Below are positions 1 to 8,451 of a stretch of DNA of 64,000 nt, in pieces. The notes under the pieces were generated by a model. It did no database searches, was not told the origin of the DNA, and saw nothing but the letters and a program-made list of their open reading frames with translations. The first letter of the stretch is position 1. Each line of letters opens with the position of its first letter. The translations under genes and the position numbers were made by a program. Source of the DNA: Tautonia plasticadhaerens (GTDB lineage: Bacteria > Planctomycetota > Planctomycetia > Isosphaerales > Isosphaeraceae); the NCBI RefSeq assembly GCF_007752535.1, contig NZ_CP036426.1, positions 8,060,001-8,124,000 of the forward strand, written 5' to 3'.

Positions 1-763
1 CGGGACGCCCGGCGACCAGGGCCCATTCGAGCCGGGCGAGCAGCACGTCGGGGTCGTCGGGGCGGCGTGCCTCGCAGCGGTCGAGCCAGGAGTCGGCCTC
101 GTCGAGCCGGCCGGAGCGTCGGGCGAGGTCGGCCAGGCCGAGCCAGACACGGTCGTCCCCCGGGGCCTCGCGGTAATGACGATCGAGCCGCTCCCGGACG
201 GCGGCGATCGGCAGCGGCTGCGTCTCGGCCAGCCAATGCGACCGGAGGATCTCGGCCGAAGCCCTCGGCCCCCGGTCCCGGGCCGTCCGCCACTGGCGCT
301 CGAACCAGTGGGGCAACCGGTCGGACCGGCCGGAGAACAGCAGGAGCTGCTGGGTCATCCGGATCGCCTCGGCGCCGACCTCGTCCCGACGGCCGGCGAT
401 CGCGTCGAGGCTCCGCTCGGCCTCGGCGAGCCGGCCATGCTCCAGGGCCAGCCGGGCGCGATCGAGGGCCGCCCGGGGTCCGAGGCCGGAATCCTCGGGG
501 ACCAGGGCCCAGGCGTCGAGCGCGGCCTCGACGTCCCCGAGGTTCGCCTCGCAGGCCCCGAGGCGGTAGGCCACGTCGGCCCGATCCGGCCGACGATCGA
601 GGAGCGCGGCCAGGAGGCCCCGGGCCTCCTCGAATCGGCCGGCGGCCATCGCCCGCCCCGCCGCCTCGGACGCGGCCGCATCCCTGCGGTCCCCGATCAC
701 CCAGGCCATCCCCAGGCCGATCGCGGCGGCCATCGGGAGCAGCAAAATCACTCTCGGTCGCAT
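1..763 (-). CDS. TPR-repeat membrane-anchored protein, C-terminus beyond the left edge (probable TPR/VCBS/ASPIC protein)
   Basis: The frame is open from the ATG at 763 to the window edge, so only about 254 N-terminal residues are visible. They begin with a hydrophobic anchor ([18 protein letters not shown]) followed by helical repeats typical of TPR domains, with phrases such as [20 protein letters not shown] and [20 protein letters not shown]. The same phrases recur at matching positions in the gene at 43785-46724 (for example WLGLAHLATRSGRFDEAEGW). That gene continues into VCBS repeats and an ASPIC/UnbV end, so a similar C-terminus is inferred here but not seen. An in-frame ATG at 775 would add four residues. 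It lies downstream of a DUF1559 gene on the same strand, separated by a terminator hairpin. Planctomycete TPR/VCBS proteins are generally exported; the exact role is unknown. Confidence 0.75.
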   Translation of the reverse strand, partial: MRPRVILLLPMAAAIGLGMAWVIGDRRDAAASEAAGRAMAAGRFEEARGLLAALLDRRPDRADVAYRLGACEANLGDVEAALDAWALVPEDSGLGPRAALDRARLALEHGRLAEAERSLDAIAGRRDEVGAEAIRMTQQLLLFSGRSDRLPHWFERQWRTARDRGPRASAEILRSHWLAETQPLPIAAVRERLDRHYREAPGDDRVWLGLADLARRSGRLDEADSWLDRCEARRPDDPDVLLARLEWALVAGRP

Positions 764-840
764 GATTCCGGCCATGGGACGTGGCATCGGGGCCCCCGGA
801 TCGGTCGGCCGAACGATCGTCGGGGCGAGGCGGGATGCGA

Positions 841-874
841 GAAAAGGCCCCGCCCGGATCGTCGGGCGGGGCCT
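841..874 (-). terminator. Rho-independent terminator after the DUF1559 gene
   Basis: A perfect 11-bp stem (AGGCCCCGCCC at 845-855 with its complement at 864-874) has an 8-nt loop. Read on the minus strand it ends in a TTTT run at 841-844. It starts 27 nt after the stop of the DUF1559 gene and lies about 80 nt upstream of the TPR gene, so it should stop or attenuate readthrough between them. Confidence 0.85.
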
Positions 875-901
875 CCCCATGGTACGGGATCGGCGAGCCG
901 A

Positions 902-1990
902 TCAGAACTGGTCGGCGCTGATGACCTCGCCGCCCTGCCGGGTGCCGAGGGCCCAGTAGGTGGGCATGGCGATGGTGCTCTTGAGGAACCTCACGCTGCC
1001 GTCGCCGAGCAGGAAGTTGGCCCCGCCGGGGTGGCCGCTGGTAGCGTTGACGATGTTGGAGTGGTCGGCGGAGTACGTGCCGCAAGGCTCGCAGCCGAAG
1101 CGGCACTGGCCCCACTGGTGCTGGGTCGAATTGGGTGGGACGATCGTGTTGAACAGGGTCATCGCGTCGGCGCCCCAGGCCCAGTAGTAGCCCCGGTTGC
1201 TGGCCAGGCCCTGGCCGGGGGCCGCGGTCTGCCAGCGGGTGGTGCAGGCCTGCAGGTTGCTCAGGGTCGTGGGGACGTCCTGGTTGGCGTCGTAGTGGCC
1301 GACCAGTCCGTCCTTGTTAGCTCCGGTGACGTAGGCCCTCCGGAGGTCCTCACCGCTGCCGACGAGCCCCTCGCTGAAGGCGATGGTGTTCGACGAGCCA
1401 TCGGCGATGCTCTGGATGCCATAAGATGTGGCGTAGTAGAACAACCCGGTGCTCCGACCGCCCGGCCTCTGGCAATTGTTGTGGTCGTGGTTGTTGGACG
1501 TGTTCGTGCTCGTCCCCGTACTGGCGTAGTAGTTGTTGAAGAACTGCCGGCCGGCGTTGCCGTCGGAGGGGCAGAGGAAGGTGGCGAGCCGGGTGTTGGT
1601 CAGGGTGCTGTTGAAGGGGTACGACGGCCAGGAGATCGGGTCGAAGTTAAAATTGATGGCGTCGTAGAGCGGCTGGCCCTCGATGTAGCCGAGCAGCATC
1701 GCGTGGGGACTCCAGCCCATCCAGTTGATGCAGGTTCTCGGGCCGTCCTGAAGGTTGTAGGGGTTGTCGGTGGCCGTGGCGCCCAGCGGGAAGGTCCCGT
1801 GGGCGCTGTGGTAGTTGTGCATCGCCAGGCCGATCTGCTTGAGGTTGTTGGTGCACTGGGCGCGGCGGGCGGCCTCCCGGGCGCTCTGCACGGCCGGCAG
1901 CAAGAGGGCGATGAGCACGCCGATGATGGCGATGACGACCAGCAGCTCGATCAACGTGAAGCCGCGGGCCCGTCGCTTGAGAGTTCTCAC
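902..1990 (-). CDS. DUF1559 (SBP_bac_10) pseudopilin-like protein with H-X9-DG tail
   Basis: A 362-residue member of the DUF1559 family, which is hugely expanded in planctomycetes. The N-terminus carries a type IV pilin/pseudopilin methylation motif, [20 protein letters not shown] (F11), followed by [17 protein letters not shown]. The C-terminus has the family H-X9-DG motif ([12 protein letters not shown]) and ends in GEVISADQF. The start is taken as GTG at 1990 because GGGAGA lies about 8 nt upstream and the family normally begins just before the pilin motif; the open frame itself extends to 2347. Prepilin peptidase processing and a cell-surface or periplasmic filament location are expected from family knowledge. 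It lies between a lipoprotein gene and a TPR gene, as does its paralogue at 42560-43675. Confidence 0.92.
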   Translation of the reverse strand: MRTLKRRARGFTLIELLVVIAIIGVLIALLLPAVQSAREAARRAQCTNNLKQIGLAMHNYHSAHGTFPLGATATDNPYNLQDGPRTCINWMGWSPHAMLLGYIEGQPLYDAINFNFDPISWPSYPFNSTLTNTRLATFLCPSDGNAGRQFFNNYYASTGTSTNTSNNHDHNNCQRPGGRSTGLFYYATSYGIQSIADGSSNTIAFSEGLVGSGEDLRRAYVTGANKDGLVGHYDANQDVPTTLSNLQACTTRWQTAAPGQGLASNRGYYWAWGADAMTLFNTIVPPNSTQHQWGQCRFGCEPCGTYSADHSNIVNATSGHPGGANFLLGDGSVRFLKSTIAMPTYWALGTRQGGEVISADQF

Positions 1991-2154
1991 GGATTCGTCT
2001 CCCTGGAGAAAGAAAAAAGGACCAAGAGGGCGCTCCCGGGCCGAGGCCGATGAGATACGGCGGGCGGGCACCGGGAGGGGCGGAAACCGGCTCGCCCGAT
2101 CCGACGGCGGCCGGCTGACCGGGCCGATGCGCGAGGCGGCGTCACCGGGGACGC

Positions 2155-2340
2155 TCACTTCTGCTGCATCTGATTTCGGTAGTAATCCATGGAGTCCTTG
2201 GCCTTCTCGGCCGGGGGTTCCTTGGGGATGACCGTCTCGTTCTCCGGGCCGCCGCACCCGGCGTAGATCATCACCACGCCGCAGACGGCCGCCAGGGCCA
2301 GCAGCTGGGACAGCCGCCGACCGGCTCGAATCGCTCGCAT
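2155..2340 (-). CDS. Small lipoprotein upstream of DUF1559
   Basis: About 61 residues. A basic N-terminus ([12 protein letters not shown]) is followed by a hydrophobic stretch and a lipobox ending AGC, so cleavage and lipidation at that Cys are expected. The mature part is short and charged ([19 protein letters not shown]). The ATG at 2340 was preferred over the one at 2349 because GAGG lies 10 nt before it but only 1 nt before the other. It is 164 nt upstream of the DUF1559 gene on the same strand. The same pairing of short lipoprotein and DUF1559 occurs at 42259-43675, with little sequence similarity between the two lipoproteins. Function unknown; an envelope partner of the pseudopilin is an inference. 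Confidence 0.75.
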   Translation of the reverse strand: MRAIRAGRRLSQLLALAAVCGVVMIYAGCGGPENETVIPKEPPAEKAKDSMDYYRNQMQQK

Positions 2341-2878
2341 TGTCCACATGCCTCGTGAAGTGCAGGATGGGCTGCTAGCCCTCCCGGGATGACCTAGATC
2401 GGTCCGTTAATATTTGAATGCAGGTCGCATGCCGGGACCAGACCGCGCCGATCGGCGCATCGACCACCACCGAGGGGCAGTTCCCGCGGAATCCTCCCGT
2501 CACCGCCGGGGTCGGAGGACGATCCCCCACCCTCCCCAGCGTGTTCGACTGCACGCACCTCGAACGGACCGGTCAGCCCCAGATTCAGGGCAAGTCTCCA
2601 TTATTTAGCGACGAGACGCGTCTCGATCAATGAGTATCTCGACGATTCTCGTCATTTTGGATTATCCCAAATTTTGTCGGGCTCCCGACCCTCAGCGGTG
2701 CCCGGCCCCGGCACGCCGAGGGAGACCCCGTTTGCATCAGCACTCCGGCCGACGATAATGGGCCGGTGCGAGACAACCGGGCCGGGCGATCGGCCCCCGG
2801 TCAGGACAACCCGACGGGCTGCCGCCCCGAGAGCATCGGGGCCGTTCCCAGTGCGGCGTCATGCGGAGGACCTGGACG
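2341..2878. other. Intergenic region between divergent genes
   Basis: No credible gene was seen: the two short frames here (2414-2633) have no start signal or recognisable protein. It should hold the promoters of the leftward lipoprotein/DUF1559 unit and of the rightward membrane-protein gene. It contains AT-richer patches near 2405-2420 and 2590-2680 that stand out from the surrounding GC-rich DNA, and a 14-bp perfect palindrome, listed separately. Confidence 0.6.
2612..2625. promoter_or_regulatory. Perfect 14-bp palindrome, possible operator
   Basis: CGAGACGCGTCTCG is its own reverse complement and lies in the AT-richer intergenic stretch between two divergent genes. That position fits a binding site for a dimeric regulator, but no regulator can be named from the sequence. 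Confidence 0.35.
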
Positions 2879-3640
2879 ATGACTCAGCCCGGACCCGGCG
2901 TCGACCCAGCCCCGGATCCCCCCGTCCCGAGCGGGAGGCCGCCGCACCGGAGGATGCCTCCGACCGCCGTGGTGCTCATCGCCGGGGTGCTGGCCACCGC
3001 CTTCTCCTGGACGGCGGGAGAGGTAGCGTACGGCCGGTTCGCCCCCTCCGCGCTGGCCGACCCGATGCTCGGGCCGACGGCCGGAGGCGCCAGCAGCGAG
3101 GACATCCACCGGGGTCTCGTGCTGGAGGCGACCCTGACGTATGCCGTCCAGGGGGCGGTGCTCGGCCTCTTGCTCGGCCTGGCGGGGGCGGCGGCGGGCG
3201 GCTCGAAGCGGTCGGCGGCCGTCGGCGGGGTCGCCGGGCTGGTGCTCGGCGGCCTGGTCGGGGCGGGGGCGGCCTTCGGGCTGGCCTCGGTCTACCTGGA
3301 GAACGCCGACCCGATCTCCCATGACCTGCTGCTGCCCCTGGCAACCCACGCCTCGCTCTGGGGCCTGATCGGCGGGGTCGGCGGCCTGGCCCTCGGGCTG
3401 GGGGGGGGCGGCGGCGGGGCCCGGGTCGCGAAGGCGGCGGTCGGGGGGCTCGTCGGCGGGGCGATCGGCGCGGCGGCCTACGAGATCCTCGGCGCGATCC
3501 TCTTCCCCCTGGCCCGGACCAGCGAGCCGGTCGCCGACTCGACCGCCGCCCGGCTGTTCGCGCACGCCACGACCAACGTGCTCGCCGCCCTCGTCGCCGC
3601 GATGGCCCTGGCCGACCCGGGCCGACCGAAGAAGAGATGA
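2879..3640 (+). CDS. Polytopic membrane protein with glycine/alanine-rich segments, unknown function
   Basis: About 253 residues. A proline-rich cytoplasmic N-terminus is followed by a hydrophobic segment (TAVVLIAGVLATAFSWTAG) and several Gly/Ala-rich predicted membrane helices ([51 protein letters not shown]). The last two segments resemble the glycine-zipper repeats of small membrane proteins. The start at 2879 is preferred because GGAGGA sits 8 nt before it; an ATG at 2861 is in frame but has no such signal. No enzymatic motif was recognised. It is 147 nt upstream of the peptidase/ligase operon on the same strand; whether it belongs to that unit is unclear. Confidence 0.7.
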   Translation: MTQPGPGVDPAPDPPVPSGRPPHRRMPPTAVVLIAGVLATAFSWTAGEVAYGRFAPSALADPMLGPTAGGASSEDIHRGLVLEATLTYAVQGAVLGLLLGLAGAAAGGSKRSAAVGGVAGLVLGGLVGAGAAFGLASVYLENADPISHDLLLPLATHASLWGLIGGVGGLALGLGGGGGGARVAKAAVGGLVGGAIGAAAYEILGAILFPLARTSEPVADSTAARLFAHATTNVLAALVAAMALADPGRPKKR

Positions 3641-3705
3641 CGGGCGCGCCCGGCCCGGTCGCCGGAGGCGCCCCGGGCTCGCGCTCCCTTTTCCGCGGCC
3701 CGTCG

Positions 3706-3711
3706 TACAAT
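3706..3711 (+). promoter_or_regulatory. Possible -10 element upstream of the peptidase/ligase operon
   Basis: TACAAT lies 76 nt upstream of the GTG start of the C39-like gene, in a short AT-richer patch. The -35 position is poor (GCTCCC at 17-bp spacing), so this is a weak call. Confidence 0.25.
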
Positions 3712-3787
3712 ACTGCGACGGGAGGCCGATGCCCCGGCCTGCTCGGCCGGGGCCGGCCCCCGGTCCCGCGCCGGAGCGAGGTCGGCC

Positions 3788-4501
3788 GTGGAGATGCGCC
3801 TGAAGTTCGAGATCCAGCCGCAGCCGGACGACGTGACGTGCGGCCCCACCTGCCTGGACGCGCTCTACAGCTATTACGGCGACGAGATCCCGCTGGAGCA
3901 GGTCGCCCGCGAGATCCCCCAGCTCGAAGGGGGGGGCACGCTCGCCGTCCTGCTGGGCACCCACGCCCTGAAGCGGGGCTACGAGGCGACGCTCTACACC
4001 TATGACCTCCGCGTCTTCGACCCCACCTGGTTCTCCCCCAAGGCCCCCCACCTCGCCGAGAAGCTCCGCGCCCAGGCCGCCGCGAAGGAGAACCCCAAGC
4101 TCCTGCTGGCCACCGACGCCTACCTCGAGTTCCTCAGCCTCGGCGGCCGGATCCGGATGCGGGACCTCAACGGGGCCCTGATCCGCCACTACCTGGACCG
4201 CCGGACCCCCATCCTCACCGGCCTCTCGGCGACCTACCTCTACCGGATGCCCCGCGAGTACGGCCCGAAGTCCGACCACGACGACGTCCGGGGCGAGCCG
4301 GCCGGCCATTTCGTCGTGCTCTGCGGATACGATCAGAAGTCGAGGGAAGTCCTCCTCGCCGACCCCCTCTGGCCCAACCCCCTGGCGGCCGACCACTACT
4401 ACATGCAGGGCGTGGACCGCGTGCTGTCGGCCATCATGCTCGGGATCGTGACCTACGACGCCAACCTGCTGATCGTCCGCCCCCGGGACACCCCCCGCTG
4501 A
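3788..4501 (+). CDS. C39-like (papain-fold) cysteine peptidase of a ligase operon
   Basis: 237 residues from a GTG start with AGCGAGG 6 nt upstream; an ATG two codons later is an alternative. A papain-like triad of the C39-like family can be read: Gln12 and Cys18 in QPDDVTCGPTC, His174 in PAGHFVVLCGYD, and Asp192 in LLADPLWPNP. There is no signal peptide and no ABC-transporter domain, so it is a free-standing cytoplasmic protein rather than a bacteriocin exporter. Its stop is 40 nt from an RLAN/ATP-grasp gene, which overlaps a GCS2-type ligase gene. Such trios of amide ligases plus papain-like peptidase have been described in comparative genomics of ATP-grasp amidoligases. The peptidase may trim, hydrolyse or remodel the ligase product; the substrate is unknown. 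Confidence 0.85.
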   Translation: MEMRLKFEIQPQPDDVTCGPTCLDALYSYYGDEIPLEQVAREIPQLEGGGTLAVLLGTHALKRGYEATLYTYDLRVFDPTWFSPKAPHLAEKLRAQAAAKENPKLLLATDAYLEFLSLGGRIRMRDLNGALIRHYLDRRTPILTGLSATYLYRMPREYGPKSDHDDVRGEPAGHFVVLCGYDQKSREVLLADPLWPNPLAADHYYMQGVDRVLSAIMLGIVTYDANLLIVRPRDTPR

Positions 4502-4541
4502 ACGACCGAACCGACCCGAGCCGAAGGGAAGGGATCGCCTC

Positions 4542-6026
4542 GTGCCCACGCTCATCGTCACCGACGACCCCAAGGACTGGCCCTCCGAGCTGCCCGAGGC
4601 CGAGGTCGTCGACGCCTGGTCGTACCTGACGAGCCCCCGCTTCGCCGCGCTCCGCAACGCGAAGCTGTTCAACCTCTGCAAGTCGTACCGATATCAGAGC
4701 GCGGGCTACTACGTCTCGCTGCTGGCCGAGGCCCGGGGGCACCGCCCCCTGCCCTCGATCACCACGATCCAGGACATGAAGTCCCCGGCGATGGTCCGCC
4801 TGATGGGCGAGGAGCTGGAGGACCGCATCCAGAAGGACCTGCACCCGCTGCAGTCCGACGCCTTCACCCTGAGCGTCTACTTCGGCCGCAACGTGGCCAA
4901 GCGCTACGACACGCTGAGCCGGTACCTGTTCGACTCCTTCCGGGCGCCGATGCTCCGGGCCCAGTTCAAGAAGATCGACGGCCGATGGCAGCTCCGGGGC
5001 GTGGCCGCGATCGGCGCCAGCGAGGTGCCCGAGGCCCACTGGCCGATCGTCGCCGAGGCCGCCCGGGAGTTCTTCGCCGGCCGTCGCGGGTCGGTCCGGC
5101 GCCGGGCCGCCTGGCGGTATGACCTGGCGATCCTCCGCAACCCGAAGGAGGCCGAGCCCCCCTCCGACGACAAGGCGCTGCAGAAGTTCGCCAAGGCCGC
5201 CGAGGCCGTCGGCCTGGCCGTCGAGGTCATCGGCCCCGACGACTACGGCCGGATCGCCGAGTTCGACGCCCTCTTCATCCGGGAGACCACCGCGCCGAAC
5301 CACCACACCTACCGCTTCTCCCGCCGGGCCTCCGGAGAGGGGCTGGTGGTGATCGACGACCCCGAGTCGATCGTCCGCTGCTCGAACAAGGTCTACCTCG
5401 CCGAGCTGCTCAGCCACCACCACATCCCCTCGCCGAAGACGCTGGTCGCCCACGAGGAGAACGTCGACGAGGTGCTCGAGTGCATCGGGCTGCCGTGCGT
5501 CCTGAAGCAGCCCGACAGTTCCTTCTCCCGGGGCGTCATCAAGGTCGAGACCGCCGACGCCCTCCGGGACGAGCTGGCCCGATTCTGGAGGGAGTCCGAC
5601 CTGGTCGTCGCCCAGGAGTACCTGCCCACCACCTTCGACTGGCGGATCGGCATCCTCGACGGCCAGCCCCTGTTCGCCTGCAAGTACTTCATGGCGCGAA
5701 AGCACTGGCAGATCATCAAGCGAGACGCCGAGGGCAAGTCCTCCTACGGCAAGTTCGAGACGCTCCCCGTCGAGCTCGCCCCCCGCAAGGCCGTCCGGAT
5801 CGCCACCCGGGCCGCCGAGCTGATCGGCGACGGCTTCTACGGCGTCGACGTGAAGCAGTCGGGCGACCAGTTCACCGTCATCGAGGTCAACGACAACCCG
5901 AACCTCGAATCCGGCGTCGAGGACGCCATCCTCCGGGACGAGCTCTATCGCCGCATGGCCGACGTCTTCCTCCGCCGCATCGAGCGGCGCAAGCTCGGCT
6001 ACGGCGGGGGGAACAACCGCCCATGA
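4542..6026 (+). CDS. RimK-family ATP-grasp ligase with RLAN N-terminal domain
   Basis: 494 residues from a GTG start preceded by GGAAGGGA. Residues 1 to about 190 match the 'RimK-like ATP-grasp N-terminal' (RLAN) domain (AKLFNLCKSYRYQSAGYYVSLLAEA, ITTIQDMKSP). Residues 270-480 form an ATP-grasp domain, with Lys322 in VLKQPDSSFSRG, Glu359 in AQEYLPTTFDWRIGIL, Asp436 in GFYGVDVK, and Glu448 and Asn450 in VIEVNDNPN. ATP-grasp enzymes join a carboxylate to an amine through an acyl-phosphate; RimK itself adds glutamate to ribosomal protein S6, but this domain arrangement differs and the substrate is not known. It overlaps the next gene by ATGA, so translational coupling with the GCS2-type enzyme is likely. 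Confidence 0.92.
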   Translation: MPTLIVTDDPKDWPSELPEAEVVDAWSYLTSPRFAALRNAKLFNLCKSYRYQSAGYYVSLLAEARGHRPLPSITTIQDMKSPAMVRLMGEELEDRIQKDLHPLQSDAFTLSVYFGRNVAKRYDTLSRYLFDSFRAPMLRAQFKKIDGRWQLRGVAAIGASEVPEAHWPIVAEAAREFFAGRRGSVRRRAAWRYDLAILRNPKEAEPPSDDKALQKFAKAAEAVGLAVEVIGPDDYGRIAEFDALFIRETTAPNHHTYRFSRRASGEGLVVIDDPESIVRCSNKVYLAELLSHHHIPSPKTLVAHEENVDEVLECIGLPCVLKQPDSSFSRGVIKVETADALRDELARFWRESDLVVAQEYLPTTFDWRIGILDGQPLFACKYFMARKHWQIIKRDAEGKSSYGKFETLPVELAPRKAVRIATRAAELIGDGFYGVDVKQSGDQFTVIEVNDNPNLESGVEDAILRDELYRRMADVFLRRIERRKLGYGGGNNRP

Positions 6027-7276
6027 GCCTCCGCCTCTTCGAAGGGATCGGCGTCGAACTCGAATACATGATCGTCGACCGCGAGACGCTTGCCGTCCGG
6101 CCGATCGCCGACCGGCTGCTCTCGGCCGTCTCCCCGTCCGGGGGGCCCGAATCCGAGGTGGAGCTGGGCCCGATCTCCTGGTCGAACGAGCTCGCCGCCC
6201 ACGTCGTCGAGCTGAAGACGACGAGCCCGGCCCCCTCGCCCTCGGGCCTCTACGGGCCGTTCCGGGAGCACGTCCGCCGCATCGACGCGATCCTCGAACC
6301 GATGGGCGCCCGCCTGATGCCGACGGCGATGCACCCGCTGATGGACCCGGCCGCCGAGGCGAGGCTCTGGCCGCACGACTACGGCCCCGTCTACGAGACG
6401 TTCGACCGCATCTTCGACTGCCGGGGGCACGGCTGGTCGAACCTCCAGAGCATGCACCTGAACCTCCCCTTCTCCGGGGACGAGGAGTTCGGCCGCCTCC
6501 ACGCGGCGATCCGCCTGATCCTGCCGATCCTGCCCGCACTGGCCGCCAGCTCGCCGATCGTCGAGGGCAAGGTCACCGGCCTGCTCGACAACCGCCTCGA
6601 ATTCTACCGGCACAACTGCCGTCGGGTCCCCGAGGTCACCGGCCGGGTCATCCCCGAGCCCGCCTTCACCCGGGCCGAGTACGACCGCCTGATCCTCGAA
6701 CCGATGTACGCCGCCATCGCCCCGCTCGACCCCGACGGCGTCCTCCGACACGAATGGCTCAACGCCCGGGGGGCGATCGCCCGGTTCGACCGCTCGGCGA
6801 TCGAGATCCGCCTGCTCGACGTCCAGGAATGCCCCTCGGCCGACCTGGCGATCGCGTCCCTGGTCGTCGCTTCGGTCCGGGCCCTGGTCGAGGAACGCTG
6901 GTCCTCGACCGGGGACCAGCGCGCCCTCCCGGTCGACGTGCTGGAGCCGATCCTCCTCTCCTGCGTCGGGGGCTCCGGACTCTCCGCATCCGAGCGGTCC
7001 GTCGTCGCCGACCCCGCTTACCTCCGGTGCTTCGGCCTCGACGCCCGCGGCCCCCGGCCCGCGCTCGACCTCTGGCGGCACCTCTTCCATGCGCTCCGGG
7101 ATGAGCTCGGCCCCGAGGTCGATCGCAGCCCGCTCCCCCTGATCCTCGACCGTGGCCCCCTCGCCCGCCGCATCCTCGGCCGCCTGGGTGCCGATGGCCC
7201 GGTGACCCCGTCCGAGATCCGATCGGTCTATGCCGACCTCTGCGATTGCCTGGTCGACGACCGGCCCTTCGGCTGA
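6023..7276 (+). CDS. Glutamate-cysteine ligase family 2 (GCS2-like) amide ligase
   Basis: 417 residues; the ATG at 6023 overlaps the stop of the ATP-grasp gene (ATGA). The N-terminal GIGVELEYMIVD matches the GCS2 signature G-x-E-x-E, and the middle region keeps conserved glutamine-synthetase-fold blocks (SMHLNLPFSGDEEF, SSPIVEGKVTGLLDNR, IEIRLLDVQECPSADL). GCS2 enzymes make gamma-glutamyl or related amide bonds with ATP. Together with the RLAN ligase and the C39-like protein it probably builds a small peptide or amide conjugate. True glutathione synthesis is less likely because no glutathione synthetase of the usual type is adjacent. The gene is convergent with the sialidase-like gene, 20 nt away. 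Confidence 0.88.
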   Translation: MSLRLFEGIGVELEYMIVDRETLAVRPIADRLLSAVSPSGGPESEVELGPISWSNELAAHVVELKTTSPAPSPSGLYGPFREHVRRIDAILEPMGARLMPTAMHPLMDPAAEARLWPHDYGPVYETFDRIFDCRGHGWSNLQSMHLNLPFSGDEEFGRLHAAIRLILPILPALAASSPIVEGKVTGLLDNRLEFYRHNCRRVPEVTGRVIPEPAFTRAEYDRLILEPMYAAIAPLDPDGVLRHEWLNARGAIARFDRSAIEIRLLDVQECPSADLAIASLVVASVRALVEERWSSTGDQRALPVDVLEPILLSCVGGSGLSASERSVVADPAYLRCFGLDARGPRPALDLWRHLFHALRDELGPEVDRSPLPLILDRGPLARRILGRLGADGPVTPSEIRSVYADLCDCLVDDRPFG

Positions 7277-7296
7277 GCGGGGAGGCGGCCGGCCGA

Positions 7297-8451
7297 TCAC
7301 CGATCCCCCGGGTCCCAGATCGTCGCCGCGAGATAGCGGTCGGGGCCGGACCGGTCGTTGTAGTAGTAGACCGACAGGACCGAGCCATCGGGCCGGACCA
7401 CCGAGCGGGGATAGCCGAGGTCGGTGCCGCCGCCGTCGTCCCGGAGCACGATCGGCCCGGACCAGGTCCGGCCGTCGTCGTCGCTCAAGCGGGCGAGGAT
7501 GCCGAACGGCTCGTCCCGGTGGCCGTAGACCAGGGCGAGCCGCCCGTCGGGCAGCCGGACCAGGCTCGGCGGGTTCCCGGTGCCGATCTCCGGGGCGGGG
7601 GTGGACCGGAACTCCCAGGACCGGCCGTCGTCGCGGGAGGCGTAGCAGTCGATCCAGGCCCGATCGGGGTCCCGCAGCCGGACGGTGGTCACCAGGTCGG
7701 TCGGCCCGACCCGGACCGTGGACGGCATGATCGCATACCCTCGATCCGGCTCCGGGCCGATGAAGGAGAGGAACTCCCAGGACAAACCCCCGTCGGTCGT
7801 CCGGGCGGCGAAGGGCCGGCCTTCGAGGCGGTCGGCCTTGGCGGCGGTCAGCACCGCGATGCAGTCCCGGGGACCGTCGACGAGGTAGTCCGTCCTCGCC
7901 ATCACGCCGGGCAGACCGAGCGGGGGGAATCGGAAGGGGCCTCGCCAGGTCCGTCCCCGGTCGTAGGAATACGCGAACCAGGAGGTGCCCCGGTCCTTAC
8001 CCTCCATGCGGAGGGTCATGGCGAAGTCGGGGTGGGCGAAGTCGATCGGCTCGTCCAGGGGGACGGGCACCGCCTCGGCGACGCCCGGAGGCATGGTGCC
8101 GTGCCTCATCCCGGCCGAGCCGGCCAGCACCCCCGGCGGCCTCGGCTCCTCGACCGTCCAGGACAGGCCGCCGTCGAGGCTCCGGGCGAGCAGGTGCTCC
8201 TCGGGCTGCTCGCGGTCGATGTGGTGATACGGGCCGAGGTCCTTGTAGGTCCCCCGGCTGAAGCCGACGAGCACCTCGTCCCCCCAGGTCCACATCCCGT
8301 GGTTGGCCGGCCAGCCGGCGAACCGCCCGGCCTCGCCGTAGACGACCACGTGCCGGAGCACCGCCGGCCCCCCCGCCCCGTCGGCCCCCCCCGGCAAGAC
8401 CGCCCCCAGGGACAGCCCGACGGCCCCCGCGACCCTCAGCACCGACATCAT
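7297..8451 (-). CDS. Secreted sialidase-like (BNR/Asp-box) exoglycosidase
   Basis: 384 residues from ATG at 8451, chosen because GAGGAA lies just upstream and a signal peptide follows (SVLRVAGAVGLSLGAVLPGGADG). The body is a six-bladed propeller type: Asp-box-like motifs S-x-D-x-G-x-x-W recur (SLDGGLSWTVEE, SYDRGRTWRGPF, TTDGGLSWEF, SRDDGRSWEF, SDDDGRTWSG). Family members hydrolyse sialic acid or other sugars, but several BNR proteins of planctomycetes have unproven substrates. Secretion outside the cytoplasm is expected. It is transcribed away from the DUF1501 gene and converges with the ligase operon. Confidence 0.85.
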   Translation of the reverse strand: MMSVLRVAGAVGLSLGAVLPGGADGAGGPAVLRHVVVYGEAGRFAGWPANHGMWTWGDEVLVGFSRGTYKDLGPYHHIDREQPEEHLLARSLDGGLSWTVEEPRPPGVLAGSAGMRHGTMPPGVAEAVPVPLDEPIDFAHPDFAMTLRMEGKDRGTSWFAYSYDRGRTWRGPFRFPPLGLPGVMARTDYLVDGPRDCIAVLTAAKADRLEGRPFAARTTDGGLSWEFLSFIGPEPDRGYAIMPSTVRVGPTDLVTTVRLRDPDRAWIDCYASRDDGRSWEFRSTPAPEIGTGNPPSLVRLPDGRLALVYGHRDEPFGILARLSDDDGRTWSGPIVLRDDGGGTDLGYPRSVVRPDGSVLSVYYYNDRSGPDRYLAATIWDPGDR

